From: Microbacteriaceae bacterium
Lineage (GTDB): Bacteria; Actinomycetota; Actinomycetes; Actinomycetales; Microbacteriaceae
Direction: 5' to 3'
DNA length: 64,000 nucleotides
Assembly (NCBI GenBank): GCA_014377425.1
Contig: JACMPQ010000049.1
Coordinates: forward strand, 27,262 to 91,261
Shown: one piece after another, positions 36,001-46,100 of the stretch
Numbering within the stretch: position 1 is the first letter of the stretch
How the letters are laid out: each line of letters begins with the position of its first letter
Notes under the pieces: generated by a model
Databases searched by the model: none
Seen by the model: only the letters and a program-made list of their open reading frames with translations
What the model was told of the DNA's origin: nothing
Translations under genes and position numbers: made by a program

Positions 36001-37391
36001 TAGCGCGCTGCGGGCTGCTGGGCCGCCGCCAATTCCTCCGCCACCAAGAAAGCAAGTTCCAGGGACTGCATGTGGTTGAGTCGCGGATCGCACAGCGACT
36101 CGTACCGAGTGGCAAGGGTCGCTTCGTCGATTTGCTCGGAACCGCCGAGGCATTCGGTGACGTCGTCACCGGTCAACTCGATGTGAATTCCCCCGGGGTG
36201 CGTACCGACGACTCGGTGCGCCTCGAAAAAGCCCTTCACCTCGTCGACAACGTCGTCGAAGCGGCGAGTTTTGTAGCCCATCGGGGTGGTGAGTCCGTTA
36301 CCGTGCATTGGATCGGAAATCCAAAGAGGGGTGGCGTCGAAGCTTTGAATAGCGTCCAACAGCGGAGGAAGCGCATCTCGCACTTTTCCAGCACCCATGC
36401 GGGCAATGAAGGTAAGGCGCCCGGGTTCCCGATCCGGATCAAGTTTATCGATTAAACGCTCCATGACATCCGGGGTCGTCGATGGCCCCAGCTTCACGCC
36501 GATCGGATTGCGAACACGGGAAAAGTAGTCCACGTGAGCGCCGTCCAAGTCGCGGGTTCGCTCTCCTATCCAGAGGAAATGTGCTGAGGTGTTAACCGGC
36601 ATGCCGGTGCGCGAGTCGATTCGCGTCATTGGTCGCTCGTAATCCATCAGGAGGCCTTCATGGGCCGTGTAAAACTCGACGCGCTTCAATTCATCGAAGT
36701 CCGCGCCGGCGGCTTCCATAAACCGGATGGCGCGATCGATGTCGCGCGCCAACAGCTCGTAACGCGCATTGGCCGGGTTGCGGGCGAAACCGCGATTCCA
36801 GCTGTGAACTTCGCGCAAATCGGCAAACCCGCCCTGGGTGAATGCCCGAACCAAATTGAGCGTGGACGCCGACGTGTGGTAGGCCTTGACCAATCGCTGC
36901 GGGTCGGCGGTACGCGACTCCGGGGTGAAGTCAAAACCGTTGACGATGTCACCACGGTAGGCAGGCAGCGTCACCTCGCCCCGGGTTTCCTCGCCGCTGG
37001 ATCGCGGCTTGGCAAACTGACCTGCCATGCGACCCATCTTGATAACCGGCGTTGACGCCCCATAGGTGAGAACAACAGCCATTTGCAGCAGTGTCTTCAC
37101 CCGGTTACGAATTTGTTCGGCGGTGGCTCCCGCGAAGGTCTCCGCACAGTCCCCACCCTGCAACACGAAGGCGTTTCCCGATGCCGCAGATGCCAGACGC
37201 TCGCGGAGAATGTCCACCTCCCCGGCAAATACCAGAGGCGGAAGGGTCGCGATCTCGGCCGACGCACGGGCCACCGCAGCGGCATCCGGCCAGCTGGGCT
37301 GTTGCTTGATCGGAAGGGTTCGCCAGTGATCGAGGCCAGCCAAGACGGACGGGTCAGGTAGCACGACGGTGTCTTCGATCGGATCAGTCAC
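36000..37391 (-). CDS. aroG: Class II (plant-type) 3-deoxy-7-phosphoheptulonate synthase
   Basis: First step of the shikimate pathway: condenses phosphoenolpyruvate and erythrose 4-phosphate. The 463 residues show class II motifs: FVLQGGDCAETF, KMGRMAGQFAKPRS (metal/substrate loop), YRGDIVNGFDF, THEGLLMDYERPMTR-like TAHEGLLMDYERPMTR, GIKLGPST-like GVKLGPSTTPDVM, and WISDPMHGNG. It matches the position of Rv2178c (aroG) beside the kinase gene. It may form a complex with a chorismate mutase encoded elsewhere, as in mycobacteria. Confidence 0.96.
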   Translation of the reverse strand: MTDPIEDTVVLPDPSVLAGLDHWRTLPIKQQPSWPDAAAVARASAEIATLPPLVFAGEVDILRERLASAASGNAFVLQGGDCAETFAGATAEQIRNRVKTLLQMAVVLTYGASTPVIKMGRMAGQFAKPRSSGEETRGEVTLPAYRGDIVNGFDFTPESRTADPQRLVKAYHTSASTLNLVRAFTQGGFADLREVHSWNRGFARNPANARYELLARDIDRAIRFMEAAGADFDELKRVEFYTAHEGLLMDYERPMTRIDSRTGMPVNTSAHFLWIGERTRDLDGAHVDYFSRVRNPIGVKLGPSTTPDVMERLIDKLDPDREPGRLTFIARMGAGKVRDALPPLLDAIQSFDATPLWISDPMHGNGLTTPMGYKTRRFDDVVDEVKGFFEAHRVVGTHPGGIHIELTGDDVTECLGGSEQIDEATLATRYESLCDPRLNHMQSLELAFLVAEELAAAQQPAAR

Positions 37392-37512
37392 GTGAAATTC
37401 CTCATTGCCCCTGGGCGAAGAAATTCTCCGCCGAATGTTCGCCCGTCAAGACGGTGCTGCCTAACCCTATTCGTTATCCAGGCTCACCCCGGTGCGACCG
37501 GCTGTACCGCCC

Positions 37513-38202
37513 CTATCGGGCAGGGGCAGAACGCTTTTCTTTCATCGACGTTGCGTAGACGTCCACATATTCCTGGCCACTCAATTGATTGAGTTCGTAC
37601 ATGATTTCGTCGGTGATTGAGCGGAGGATGAAACGGTCCCCCTCCATTCCCTGAAAGCGGCTGAAGTCCAGTGGCGTTCCGATGGCGATACCGATACGGC
37701 GAACCTTCGGAATCCGGCGACCCAACGGCATTGCCTTTTCGGTATCGATGAGGGCGACGGGTACCACGGGAACGCTGCCCTCCAGAATCATTCGGGCAAC
37801 GCCGGTTCGGCCACGGTAGAGGCGACCATCGGGGCTTCGCGTGCCCTCTGGATAAATCCCGAGCACCTCGCCCCGGGCGAGAACCTGAAGCCCGGTTTGA
37901 AGCGATGCTTCTGAGGCTTTGCCTCCGGAACGATCAATCGGCAACATTCCGGCGGACTTCAAAAATGTGCGAGTCAGCCACCCCTTCAGTCCCTTACCGG
38001 TGTAGTAGTCACTTTTGGCCAAAAAACTTATCTGACGGTCGATCATCAGCGGCAGAAAGACGGAATCGATGAACGACAGATGATTGCTGGCGACGATCAC
38101 TGCCCCGTTCTTGGGAATATTCTCGTGCCCGATGACCCAGGGCCGAAAAGCGGTGCGAACAATCGGACCCACGATGAGGTTTTTCATGAACCAATAGAAC
38201 AT
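37513..38202 (-). CDS. 1-acyl-sn-glycerol-3-phosphate acyltransferase (PlsC family)
   Basis: Acylates lysophosphatidate or a related lipid at the membrane. The 229 residues contain the HX4D catalytic motif (His41, Asp46 in SNHLSFIDSVF), motif 2 around DRSGG, and the EGTR motif Glu119-Gly-Thr-Arg122 in YPEGTRSPDGRLYRGRTG. It corresponds by position to Rv2182c. The gene lies between aroG and the glucokinase gene, transcribed with the latter, 39 bases apart. The exact acceptor lipid is unknown. Confidence 0.92.
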   Translation of the reverse strand: MFYWFMKNLIVGPIVRTAFRPWVIGHENIPKNGAVIVASNHLSFIDSVFLPLMIDRQISFLAKSDYYTGKGLKGWLTRTFLKSAGMLPIDRSGGKASEASLQTGLQVLARGEVLGIYPEGTRSPDGRLYRGRTGVARMILEGSVPVVPVALIDTEKAMPLGRRIPKVRRIGIAIGTPLDFSRFQGMEGDRFILRSITDEIMYELNQLSGQEYVDVYATSMKEKRSAPAR

Positions 38203-38241
38203 TAGGCCTGCCTTTACGAGGTTGGGCTAACTCTAACGGCG

Positions 38242-39180
38242 CTACCCATTGTGTCGGGCAAGATCGGCCGCCCCGACCACTCCGGCATCGTTTCCCAACT
38301 CGGCGATAGCAAACTTTGGCTCAGGATGATAGCCACGAGCGGGAAGATGGGCCAAGTACGCCGCTCGGATCGGCTCGAGAAGCAACTCACCGGCGAGGGC
38401 AACCCCGCCGCCGATCACGAATAGTTGGGGATCTAAGACGGCGCTGAGCGACGCACACGCCTCTCCCAACCATCGTCCGAGTTCTGCGAGCGCATGGCGC
38501 GCACCGGGGTCGTTGTTAATGATTAATTCACTGATGTCGTGCCCCTCGAGGGTGCCGGTCTTGGCGCGAACCGCCGCTAACCCAGCACCGATGCCACCGG
38601 CATCCGCTATCGAATTTGCCATCCTCAGCAGCGCACGGCCGGAGCCATACTGCTCGAGACACCCGCGCGCGCCGCACCCGCAGATGAGACCGTTGGGAAC
38701 GACCCGAAGGTGCCCAATTTCTGCTCCGGCTCCAAAACCACCACGAAAGAGCCGATCCCGGGTAACAATCGCCCCACCGACCCCCGTGCCGATGGTCAGC
38801 ATCGTCATGTCGCTCACTGTGCGTCCGGCACCAAAGCGAAACTCTGCCCACCCCGCGGCGTTCGCGTCGTTGTCGATGGTGATGGCGAGGTCGAGGCGTC
38901 CCGACAGTCGCTGACGCAGCGGTTCTTCGCGCCACGGAATGTTCGGTGTGTAGTAGACGATCGACTGATCGACGTCAATAAATCCGGGGGCGGCGACCCC
39001 TGCGTGTCGGATATCGCGTCCCGCAGCCAATTTTTCGATCATCTGCACCACGGCATCGACGATTGCGCCGGAGTCTCCCGCCACGGTTGCCACGCGATCG
39101 TGGGCAACGATTGTGCCGTCTTTGCTCACCACCGCGCCTGCGATTTTCGTGCCGCCGATGTCGATACCAATGGCGTCCAT
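38242..39180 (-). CDS. glk: ROK-family glucokinase
   Basis: Phosphorylates glucose with ATP (or polyphosphate) in the cytoplasm. The 312 residues begin with the ATP motif GIDIGGTKIAG, contain catalytic Asp105 (TIDNDANAAG) and the ROK zinc-binding motif (His157, Cys167, Cys169, Cys174 in GHLRV ... CGCGARGCLEQYGSG). There is no N-terminal helix-turn-helix, so it is an enzyme and not a ROK repressor. It is divergent from the acyl-CoA ligase gene with a 158-base intergenic region. Confidence 0.93.
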   Translation of the reverse strand: MDAIGIDIGGTKIAGAVVSKDGTIVAHDRVATVAGDSGAIVDAVVQMIEKLAAGRDIRHAGVAAPGFIDVDQSIVYYTPNIPWREEPLRQRLSGRLDLAITIDNDANAAGWAEFRFGAGRTVSDMTMLTIGTGVGGAIVTRDRLFRGGFGAGAEIGHLRVVPNGLICGCGARGCLEQYGSGRALLRMANSIADAGGIGAGLAAVRAKTGTLEGHDISELIINNDPGARHALAELGRWLGEACASLSAVLDPQLFVIGGGVALAGELLLEPIRAAYLAHLPARGYHPEPKFAIAELGNDAGVVGAADLARHNG

Positions 39181-39338
39181 ATCTAGTGCTCACCTTCCGA
39201 CCGGATGACGCGTGGTGAGGTACCGCGCGTGTCACAGCAGCCTGTCGATTCTATTGACCACCGGGTTAGTCGCCCGCCCGAATGGGCGCGTCGCTCTGTA
39301 GAATGGAGTAACTATTGGCCGGTACCAAAGGAGATACC

Positions 39339-41180
39339 GTGGAACAGTACGATGCTCCCGCCCTCGTCACCGCTGCCCCGGACGCGAATGCGACGGACTT
39401 GCTTCTCGAACGGGTTCGACTCACTCCCGATCTGCCGATCTTTGCTATACCGGCGGCAAACGGTGGGTGGACCGACATCACGGCGACCCAGTTTTTGACG
39501 GAAGTTATCCGAGTAGCTAAGGGATTCGTCGCGGCGGGGATCGAGCCCGGCGACAAAATCGGTCTGATGTGCAAAACCCGCTACGAGTGGACCCTCATTG
39601 ACTTCGCAGCTTGGTTTGCCGGCGCTCTATTGGTACCCATCTACGAGACCTCAGCTCCGAGCCAGGTGCAGTGGAACCTCAGTGATTCGGGCGCCGTCGC
39701 GATGATTATCGAAACCGCAGAGCACTTCGCGCGTTTCGACGAGGTTCGAGCAGACTTGCCGCTCATCCGTCAGGTTTGGCAGATCGATCTCAACGACCTC
39801 ACGAAGCTCGTCAGCCGCGGGGCCGAAGTATCCGACGAGGAAATCGAACGACGTCGCTCGCTCGCGTCGGGTCGGGATATTTCTACCCTGATCTACACCG
39901 CCGGCACCACCGGCCGCCCCAAGGGCTGCATTCTCACCCACTCAAACTTTGTGGAGCTCTGCCGGAATGCGCAGCAGGCAATTCCCGAGGTGGTGAGCCC
40001 AGGAGCATCGACGCTTCTGTTCATTACTACGGCGCACATTTTTGCCCGCTTCATCTCCGTATTGTGCATTCACGGCGGGGTGAAGGTTGGACACCAACCG
40101 GATGCCAAGAATTTGCTTACCGCAATGGCCAGTTTCAAGCCGAGTTTTCTTCTCGCAGTACCGCGCGTGTTCGAGAAGGTCTACAACGCCTCTGAGCAGA
40201 AAGCAGAGACCGCGGGGCGCGGAAAGATTTTCCGCGCCGCGGCAGAGGTGGCCATCGCGCACTCAAAGGCGTTCGACACCGGCGTTACCCCACTGAGTCT
40301 GCGAATAAAATTCGCCCTCTTTGACCGGCTTGTGTACTCGAAAATTCGCGCCGCGATGGGGGGCAACGTGAGCTTTGCCGTTTCAGGGTCGGCTCCGCTT
40401 GGACTACGCCTGGGGCATTTTTACCGCAGTCTCGGAATTACCATCCTGGAGGGCTACGGGCTCACCGAGACCACCGCGCCGATTGCGGTAAATCGGCCGT
40501 CACAATTCATTATTGGCAAGGTTGGTCCTCCGCTGCCCGGTGTTTCGGTGCGCATCTCGCCCGAAGGGGAGATCCAAGCCAAAGGCATCAATCTCTTCGA
40601 CGGCTATTGGAATAACCCGACCGCAACTGCGGAAGCCTTCGACGGCGAATGGTTCAAGACCGGAGACATCGGCAGGTTCGACGAGCATGGTTACCTCCAA
40701 ATCACGGGACGCAAAAAGGAGATCATCGTCACCGCAGCGGGGAAAAATGTCTCTCCAGCGCCTTTGGAAGACGTGATCCGGGCAAATCCGATCATCAGCC
40801 AAGTGGTGGTCGTCGGTGAGGGGCAACCATTCATCGCCGCATTAATCACGCTTGACGTCGACATGCTCCCGGCTTGGCTAAAGAACAATGGAGCGGATGT
40901 GACGCGTCCGCTCAGTGCCGCCCGTGAAGATCCGAGGGTGTTAGCCGAAGTCCAGCGTGCGATCGATCACGCGAATTCCGCGGTCTCTCGAGCAGAATCC
41001 ATCCGAAAATTTGTCATCCTGGAGAACGACCTGTCTGAGGCCAGCGGGCATCTGACGCCCAAGCTCACCATCAAACGCGGCGTCGTGCTAAAAGACTTTG
41101 CCGCGATGGTTGACCGGATGTACATCGCGCCGAGCTCCGCGAATCCGGCGTCTCCAGAGGACCGGGCACTGTTCGCATGA
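39339..41180 (+). CDS. Long-chain fatty acid-CoA ligase (FadD15-like)
   Basis: AMP-forming ligase that activates fatty acids as acyl-CoA. The GTG at 39339 has AAAGGAG five bases upstream and gives 613 residues; a TTG at 39315 is in frame but has no such site. The adenylation motifs are clear: LIYTAGTTGRPKGCILTHSN (P-loop), GYGLTETTAP, the hinge region WFKTGDIGRFDEHGYLQITGRKKE, and VSPAPLED before the C-terminal domain. Position and sequence match fadD15 (Rv2187). It converges on the deformylase gene 16 bases away. Confidence 0.94.
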   Translation: MEQYDAPALVTAAPDANATDLLLERVRLTPDLPIFAIPAANGGWTDITATQFLTEVIRVAKGFVAAGIEPGDKIGLMCKTRYEWTLIDFAAWFAGALLVPIYETSAPSQVQWNLSDSGAVAMIIETAEHFARFDEVRADLPLIRQVWQIDLNDLTKLVSRGAEVSDEEIERRRSLASGRDISTLIYTAGTTGRPKGCILTHSNFVELCRNAQQAIPEVVSPGASTLLFITTAHIFARFISVLCIHGGVKVGHQPDAKNLLTAMASFKPSFLLAVPRVFEKVYNASEQKAETAGRGKIFRAAAEVAIAHSKAFDTGVTPLSLRIKFALFDRLVYSKIRAAMGGNVSFAVSGSAPLGLRLGHFYRSLGITILEGYGLTETTAPIAVNRPSQFIIGKVGPPLPGVSVRISPEGEIQAKGINLFDGYWNNPTATAEAFDGEWFKTGDIGRFDEHGYLQITGRKKEIIVTAAGKNVSPAPLEDVIRANPIISQVVVVGEGQPFIAALITLDVDMLPAWLKNNGADVTRPLSAAREDPRVLAEVQRAIDHANSAVSRAESIRKFVILENDLSEASGHLTPKLTIKRGVVLKDFAAMVDRMYIAPSSANPASPEDRALFA

Positions 41181-41196
41181 TCAGGAGCATTTTCGG

Positions 41197-41688
41197 CTAA
41201 AACCACGGGGACTCACGAATCTGGCGCATGGCATCCCGTTTGGTTTCCCGGTCGAGTTCTTGAATGAAAAGGTGACCGTTCAGGTGGTCGAGCTCGTGCT
41301 GCAGTGCCTGCGCCATTAGTCCTGACCCTTCAAGAATCACGGCTTCACCCTCGAGATCGACTCCTGTGACGGATGCGTAGGGGTACCGGAGACGCGGGAA
41401 TTGCAACCCGGGAACAGACAAGCAGCCCTCTTCGACGAGCTCTGGTTGGCCGGAAACCTCAACAAGCACCGGGTTGATGATGTAGGCGACCGCTCCATCA
41501 ACATTCACGCTAAATGCACGAAGGCTGACACCGATTTGGCATGCTGCAACTCCAGCCCGACCCGGGACGACAACGGTGTCGAGAAGATCCGCCACCAAGT
41601 CAACGGCGGCAAGATCTCCCAAACTGATCGGATCGCTCACCGTCCGGAGCACGGGATCACCAAAGACCCGAATTGGCCGAACGGTCAC
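41197..41688 (-). CDS. def: Peptide deformylase
   Basis: Removes the N-formyl group from nascent proteins. The 163 residues have the three motifs: GVAACQIG (46-53, the GxGxAAxQ-type motif with the usual second Gly not obvious), EEGCLSVPG with metal ligand Cys89, and QHELDHLNG with His131, Glu132 and His135. It starts 45 bases after the MinD-like gene stop on the same strand. Confidence 0.94.
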   Translation of the reverse strand: MTVRPIRVFGDPVLRTVSDPISLGDLAAVDLVADLLDTVVVPGRAGVAACQIGVSLRAFSVNVDGAVAYIINPVLVEVSGQPELVEEGCLSVPGLQFPRLRYPYASVTGVDLEGEAVILEGSGLMAQALQHELDHLNGHLFIQELDRETKRDAMRQIRESPWF

Positions 41689-41733
41689 CGGGGCGTCACT
41701 GATCCCCTGCGATTCTCGAACCGGCCGTCAAGC

Positions 41734-43110
41734 TCACAGCGACCTGCCCGTGGGAAGACCGTCGACAACGAGGGCGGCAAGCTGACGAGCCGCCGCACGG
41801 GTAAGCGGCTTCAACCGGCTGTAGTTGATGACCGAACCCGCGGCGAGTTGGGGGTCGTACGGAATGCGGACAATTTCTCGGACCCGTGATCGGAAGTGTG
41901 CTTCAATCTCCTCGAGCTTCACCAGATTGGTGCCCTGGGTTCCAGTATTGAGCGCTACAACCGCATTACGAACCAACTCCGAGTACCCGTTCGCTTCCAG
42001 CCAGGTGAGCGTCTCAGAGGCGAGCCGCGCCTCATCAACACTTCCGCCCGACACGATGACCACGGAATCCGCGCGCTGCAGGGTTGCGCGCATCACCGAG
42101 TGCACGATTCCGGTGCCGCAATCGGTCAGCGCAATCGAGTAGAAACGAGCACACAGATCGGCGACGACGTTATAGTCATCCTCGTCAAATGCTTCGGACA
42201 ACAGCGGATCGGTGTCTGACGCCAGAATGTCGAGCCTCGTGTCGTCGCGCGAAACCAGGCTACTGAAATCGCTAAAAGTCGTTACCGAGGCGGCCCTGGT
42301 TACAACGTCTCGAACCGTCGAGCGTGTTTGCTTGCTCACTCGCTCGGCAAGAGTGCCCCGATCCGGATTCGCATCGATCGCAATTACGCGATCCTCGCGC
42401 ACACTGGCCAGTGCCATCCCAAGAAGTGTGGTGACCGTGGTCTTACCCACCCCACCCTTGCGGGTGAGGATCGGCACAAATCGGGTGCCGCCGTCGAACT
42501 GCTTGTGAATGCGAAGATCGATTAGTTTGCTGGCTCGCACAGCAGCGGAGTCGCCAAGATTGACCATGCCGAAAGACGCCGAGTAGACCAAGCTGCTCCA
42601 GCGTCCCTCTGGGCGTTGACGTTGTGCACGACCGGTGCCGAGAAGCCGCTCGGCGGTGAGCATTGCCGCGGGCTCGGGCGTGGTCGATGGCTCCCCCCGA
42701 AGTCGATCGCGCCGACTGTACACCGACTCTGTCTCGGTCTCGGATCCGACCGGTGCCTCCTCACCCGCGGGGTCGACCACAGCCGGTGACACGATCGCCA
42801 CGGAGCGAGTAAGAAGGCTTTCTGGATCCACCGAGACCGGATCGATGGCAACGTCATCTATCGCCACAGCAGCCTCATCGGCCGGCGCCGAGTGCACCTG
42901 TTCGGGTAGATCAATGTTGATGCTTACGCGCTCCTGGTCATCATTCTCCTGACCGGGACCATCCCGCTCGGTCTCGACCCGCTGGGAGATTTTTCGCTCA
43001 GCGGCAACATCTGCACCGGCCGCAGCCTGGCCCGCCTCAACTCCGTTGCCAGCATCGGCGGCCGTTACCGGCAATAATTCCGGTTCGTCACGATTGGTTC
43101 TACTTGCCAT
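41734..43110 (-). CDS. MinD/ParA-like ATPase with long acidic N-terminal region
   Basis: Deviant Walker A ATPase, 458 residues. Residues 1-200 are acidic, rich in Ala/Glu/Asp/Val and probably disordered. The ATPase domain (about 205-450) has the P-loop KGGVGKTT (218-225), AIDANPDRGTLAERV as switch region, and IALTDCGTGIVH as the Walker B region, where a Cys-Gly follows the Asp. The C-terminal IPYDPQLAAGSVINYSRL is typical of an actinobacterial subgroup that includes type VII secretion (EspI-like) ATPases. No ESX genes lie in this window. A partner protein is not visible, so the role (positioning or secretion) is open. Confidence 0.85.
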   Translation of the reverse strand: MASRTNRDEPELLPVTAADAGNGVEAGQAAAGADVAAERKISQRVETERDGPGQENDDQERVSINIDLPEQVHSAPADEAAVAIDDVAIDPVSVDPESLLTRSVAIVSPAVVDPAGEEAPVGSETETESVYSRRDRLRGEPSTTPEPAAMLTAERLLGTGRAQRQRPEGRWSSLVYSASFGMVNLGDSAAVRASKLIDLRIHKQFDGGTRFVPILTRKGGVGKTTVTTLLGMALASVREDRVIAIDANPDRGTLAERVSKQTRSTVRDVVTRAASVTTFSDFSSLVSRDDTRLDILASDTDPLLSEAFDEDDYNVVADLCARFYSIALTDCGTGIVHSVMRATLQRADSVVIVSGGSVDEARLASETLTWLEANGYSELVRNAVVALNTGTQGTNLVKLEEIEAHFRSRVREIVRIPYDPQLAAGSVINYSRLKPLTRAAARQLAALVVDGLPTGRSL

Positions 43111-43186
43111 GGCGGTGTTGCTCCTCGAGATATCCGGACCTTTTAATTTAGCCGATAACGGAAGAACTCCTTCCGATCGTCGGGAT

Positions 43187-46100
43187 TCAGTGCGATGTGA
43201 TCTCCATGAGAAGATCCCCGCCGTCGACCTGTTGCGTCCGCTGAATTGCAGTGCGTTTGACGGTTCCTGCCACCGCCGTTGTGATGGCAGCCTCCATCTT
43301 CATCGCTTCAATTGAGGCGACCATTTGTCCCGCCGCAACCACATCTCCGACAGCAATTTGGAGGGTCACGACGCCGGAGAACGGAGCCGCGATATGGCCC
43401 GGCATCGAGGCATCCGCCTTCTCGGTAAGCATCGTCTCGACCCGAATATTGCGATCGCGCACAAAAACCGGTCGAAGCTGCCCATTCAACGTCGTCATCA
43501 CGGTGCGCATGCCTTTATCGTCGGCATCACCGATGGCTTCCAGCCCGACGAACAGGCTGACACCCTTGCTGATTTGCACGACGTGCTCCTTGCCTTGACG
43601 CAGCCCATAGAGGTAGTCCGTAGTGTCAACGACGGAAAGGTCGCCAAATTGTTCTCGGACCTCGCCAAAAGCTTTCGCCGGGGCAGGAAACAAGAGCCGG
43701 TTCAAAGTCGTCCGTCGCACTGCTTCTTCACCTTCGAGGCCCGAACGATCTTCATCGGTGAGGGCTGTGACACCCAATTTGACGTTTCGTCCGGCGAGCA
43801 CCTTGGTGCGGAATGGCTCCGGCCAGCCACCCGGCAGGTCTCCGAGCTCGCCAGCCATAAACCCTATGACAGAGTCTGGAATATCGTACTTTTCCGGATT
43901 CATTTCGAAATCCTCGGGATCGGCATCGGCCGCAGCTAGCGCCAAGGCGAGATCACCGACCACCTTTGACGAGGGTGTTACCTTCGGGGGCCGACCGAGA
44001 ATCCGGTTGGCGGCGGAATACAGGTCCTCAATTTTTTCGAACTGGTCGCCCAAGCCCAGTGCCATCGCCTGCTGCCGCAGGTTAGAGAGCTGCCCCCCGG
44101 GGATCTCGTGCTTGTAAACACGGCCGGTAGGCCCGGCCAGGCCTGACTCGAATGGCCGATACACCTGCCGGACGGCCTCCCAATAGGGCTCGAGATCAGA
44201 CACCGCCTTCAATGAAAGTTGGGTGTCGCGCTCAGTGTGAGCCAGGGCCGCGACGAGCGCTGAGGCGGAGGGCTGGCTCGTGGTGCCCGCCATGGGTGCG
44301 CTGGCGACGTCAACGGCATCCGCACCTGCACGGCTCGCGGATAAAAGGGTTGCCAGTTGCCCGCCCGCGGTGTCATGAGTATGCACGTGCACGGGGAGAT
44401 CGAACCGAGATCTCAAAGCGGTGACCAGCTTTTCTGCCGCTCCCGCTCGAAGAAGCCCGGCCATGTCCTTGATCGCGAGAATGTGTGCGCCGGCATCGAC
44501 AATTTGCTCGGCAAGACGCAGGTAGTAGTCCAGGGTGTACAGCGACTCCGCTGGATCGAGCAGGTCACCCGTGTAACACAGGGCCACTTCAGCGACCGCG
44601 TGACCGGTGCTCAATACCGCTTCGATTGCCGGACGCATTTGATTCACGTCGTTCAGGGCATCAAAGATTCGGAAGATATCGACACCGGTGAGAGCCGCCT
44701 CGCGCACGAATGCATCGGTCACCTCGGTCGGGTAAGGCGTGTAGCCCACTGTGTTTCGACCGCGCAAGAGCATTTGAATGGCGATATTTGGCAGTGCTGT
44801 ACGCATCGTCGCGAGTCGTTCCCACGGGTCTTCGCCCAAAAACCGAAGGGCCACATCGTAGGTCGCACCGCCCCAGGCCTCCACCGAGAGTAGTTGCGGC
44901 GTCAGCCGCGCCACGTGTGGCAGCACTGTCACCAGATCCCGCGTACGAACGCGGGTAGCGAGTAGCGATTGGTGGGCATCGCGGAAGGTGGTGTCGGTGA
45001 CCGCGAGAGCGGTTTGTGACCGGAGCGCCGCAGCAAACCCCACCGGTCCAAGCTCCAACAGGCGCTGTCGTGAGCCGGAGGGTGCCACCAACGAGAGGTC
45101 GATCTGCGGAAGCTTGATGGCGGGATTGATCGTGCCAGCCCCGTCGCCGTGGGGCTGGTTCACGGTGACATCCGCCAGCCAACTAAGAATTTTTGTTCCG
45201 CGGTCCTTGGACTGGTGAGATTTGACCAAATTCGGTCGTTCGTCGATGAAGGACGTGCTGATTTCTCCCGCGCGGAAGTCCGAGTCCTCTAGGACCGCCT
45301 GCAGAAACGGGATGTTGGTTGACACACCCCGAATGCGGAATTCCGCAAGTCCACGCTGCGCTCGAGCGATGGCCGCCGAGAGGTCTCTGCCGCGACAGGT
45401 CATTTTGACCAACATCGAGTCGAAGTGCGGGCTAATTTGCGTCCCAGGGTTTATCGTGCCGCCATCGAGACGGATACCGCCGCCGCCGGGCGAGCGATAA
45501 GTGGTGATCTTGCCGGTGTCTGGCCGAAATCCCGCGGAAGGATCTTCGGTGGTGATACGGCATTGCAGCGCCGCTCCGCGCAGGTGAATATTTTTCTGTT
45601 CTAAACCGAGTTCGCGAAGTGACTGTCCGTAGGCGATCCGCATCTGGGTCTGAACGAGGTCGATGTCGGTCACCTCCTCTGTTACGGTGTGCTCAACCTG
45701 GATTCGGGGGTTCATCTCGATGAAGACGTGCTGGCCGCGGCGTTCACCCGCAGTGTCCAGAAGAAACTCGACGGTGCCCGCGTTGACGTAACCGATCGAC
45801 TTCGCAAAGGCGATGGCGTCGCAATACATCGACTGACGGATGGTTTCGTCGAGGTTGGGCGCCGGGGCGATCTCAATCACCTTCTGATGACGGCGCTGCA
45901 CGGAGCAGTCCCGTTCGAAGAGGTGCACGGTTTCGCCGGTCGAGTCGGCCAGAATTTGCACCTCGATGTGGCGGGGCCGCACAACGGCCTGCTCAAGAAA
46001 CATCGTCGGGTCGCCAAAGGCACTGTCTGCTTCGCGCATGGCCTCGCGGAGGGCACCGAGGAGCTCAGATTTACTCTCGACCCGGCGCATGCCCCGCCCG

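Noticed and set aside
39275..39288. CGCCC-GAAT-GGGCG palindrome between glucokinase and acyl-CoA ligase genes
   Set aside because: Five-base arms are expected by chance in GC-rich DNA; no second copy seen.
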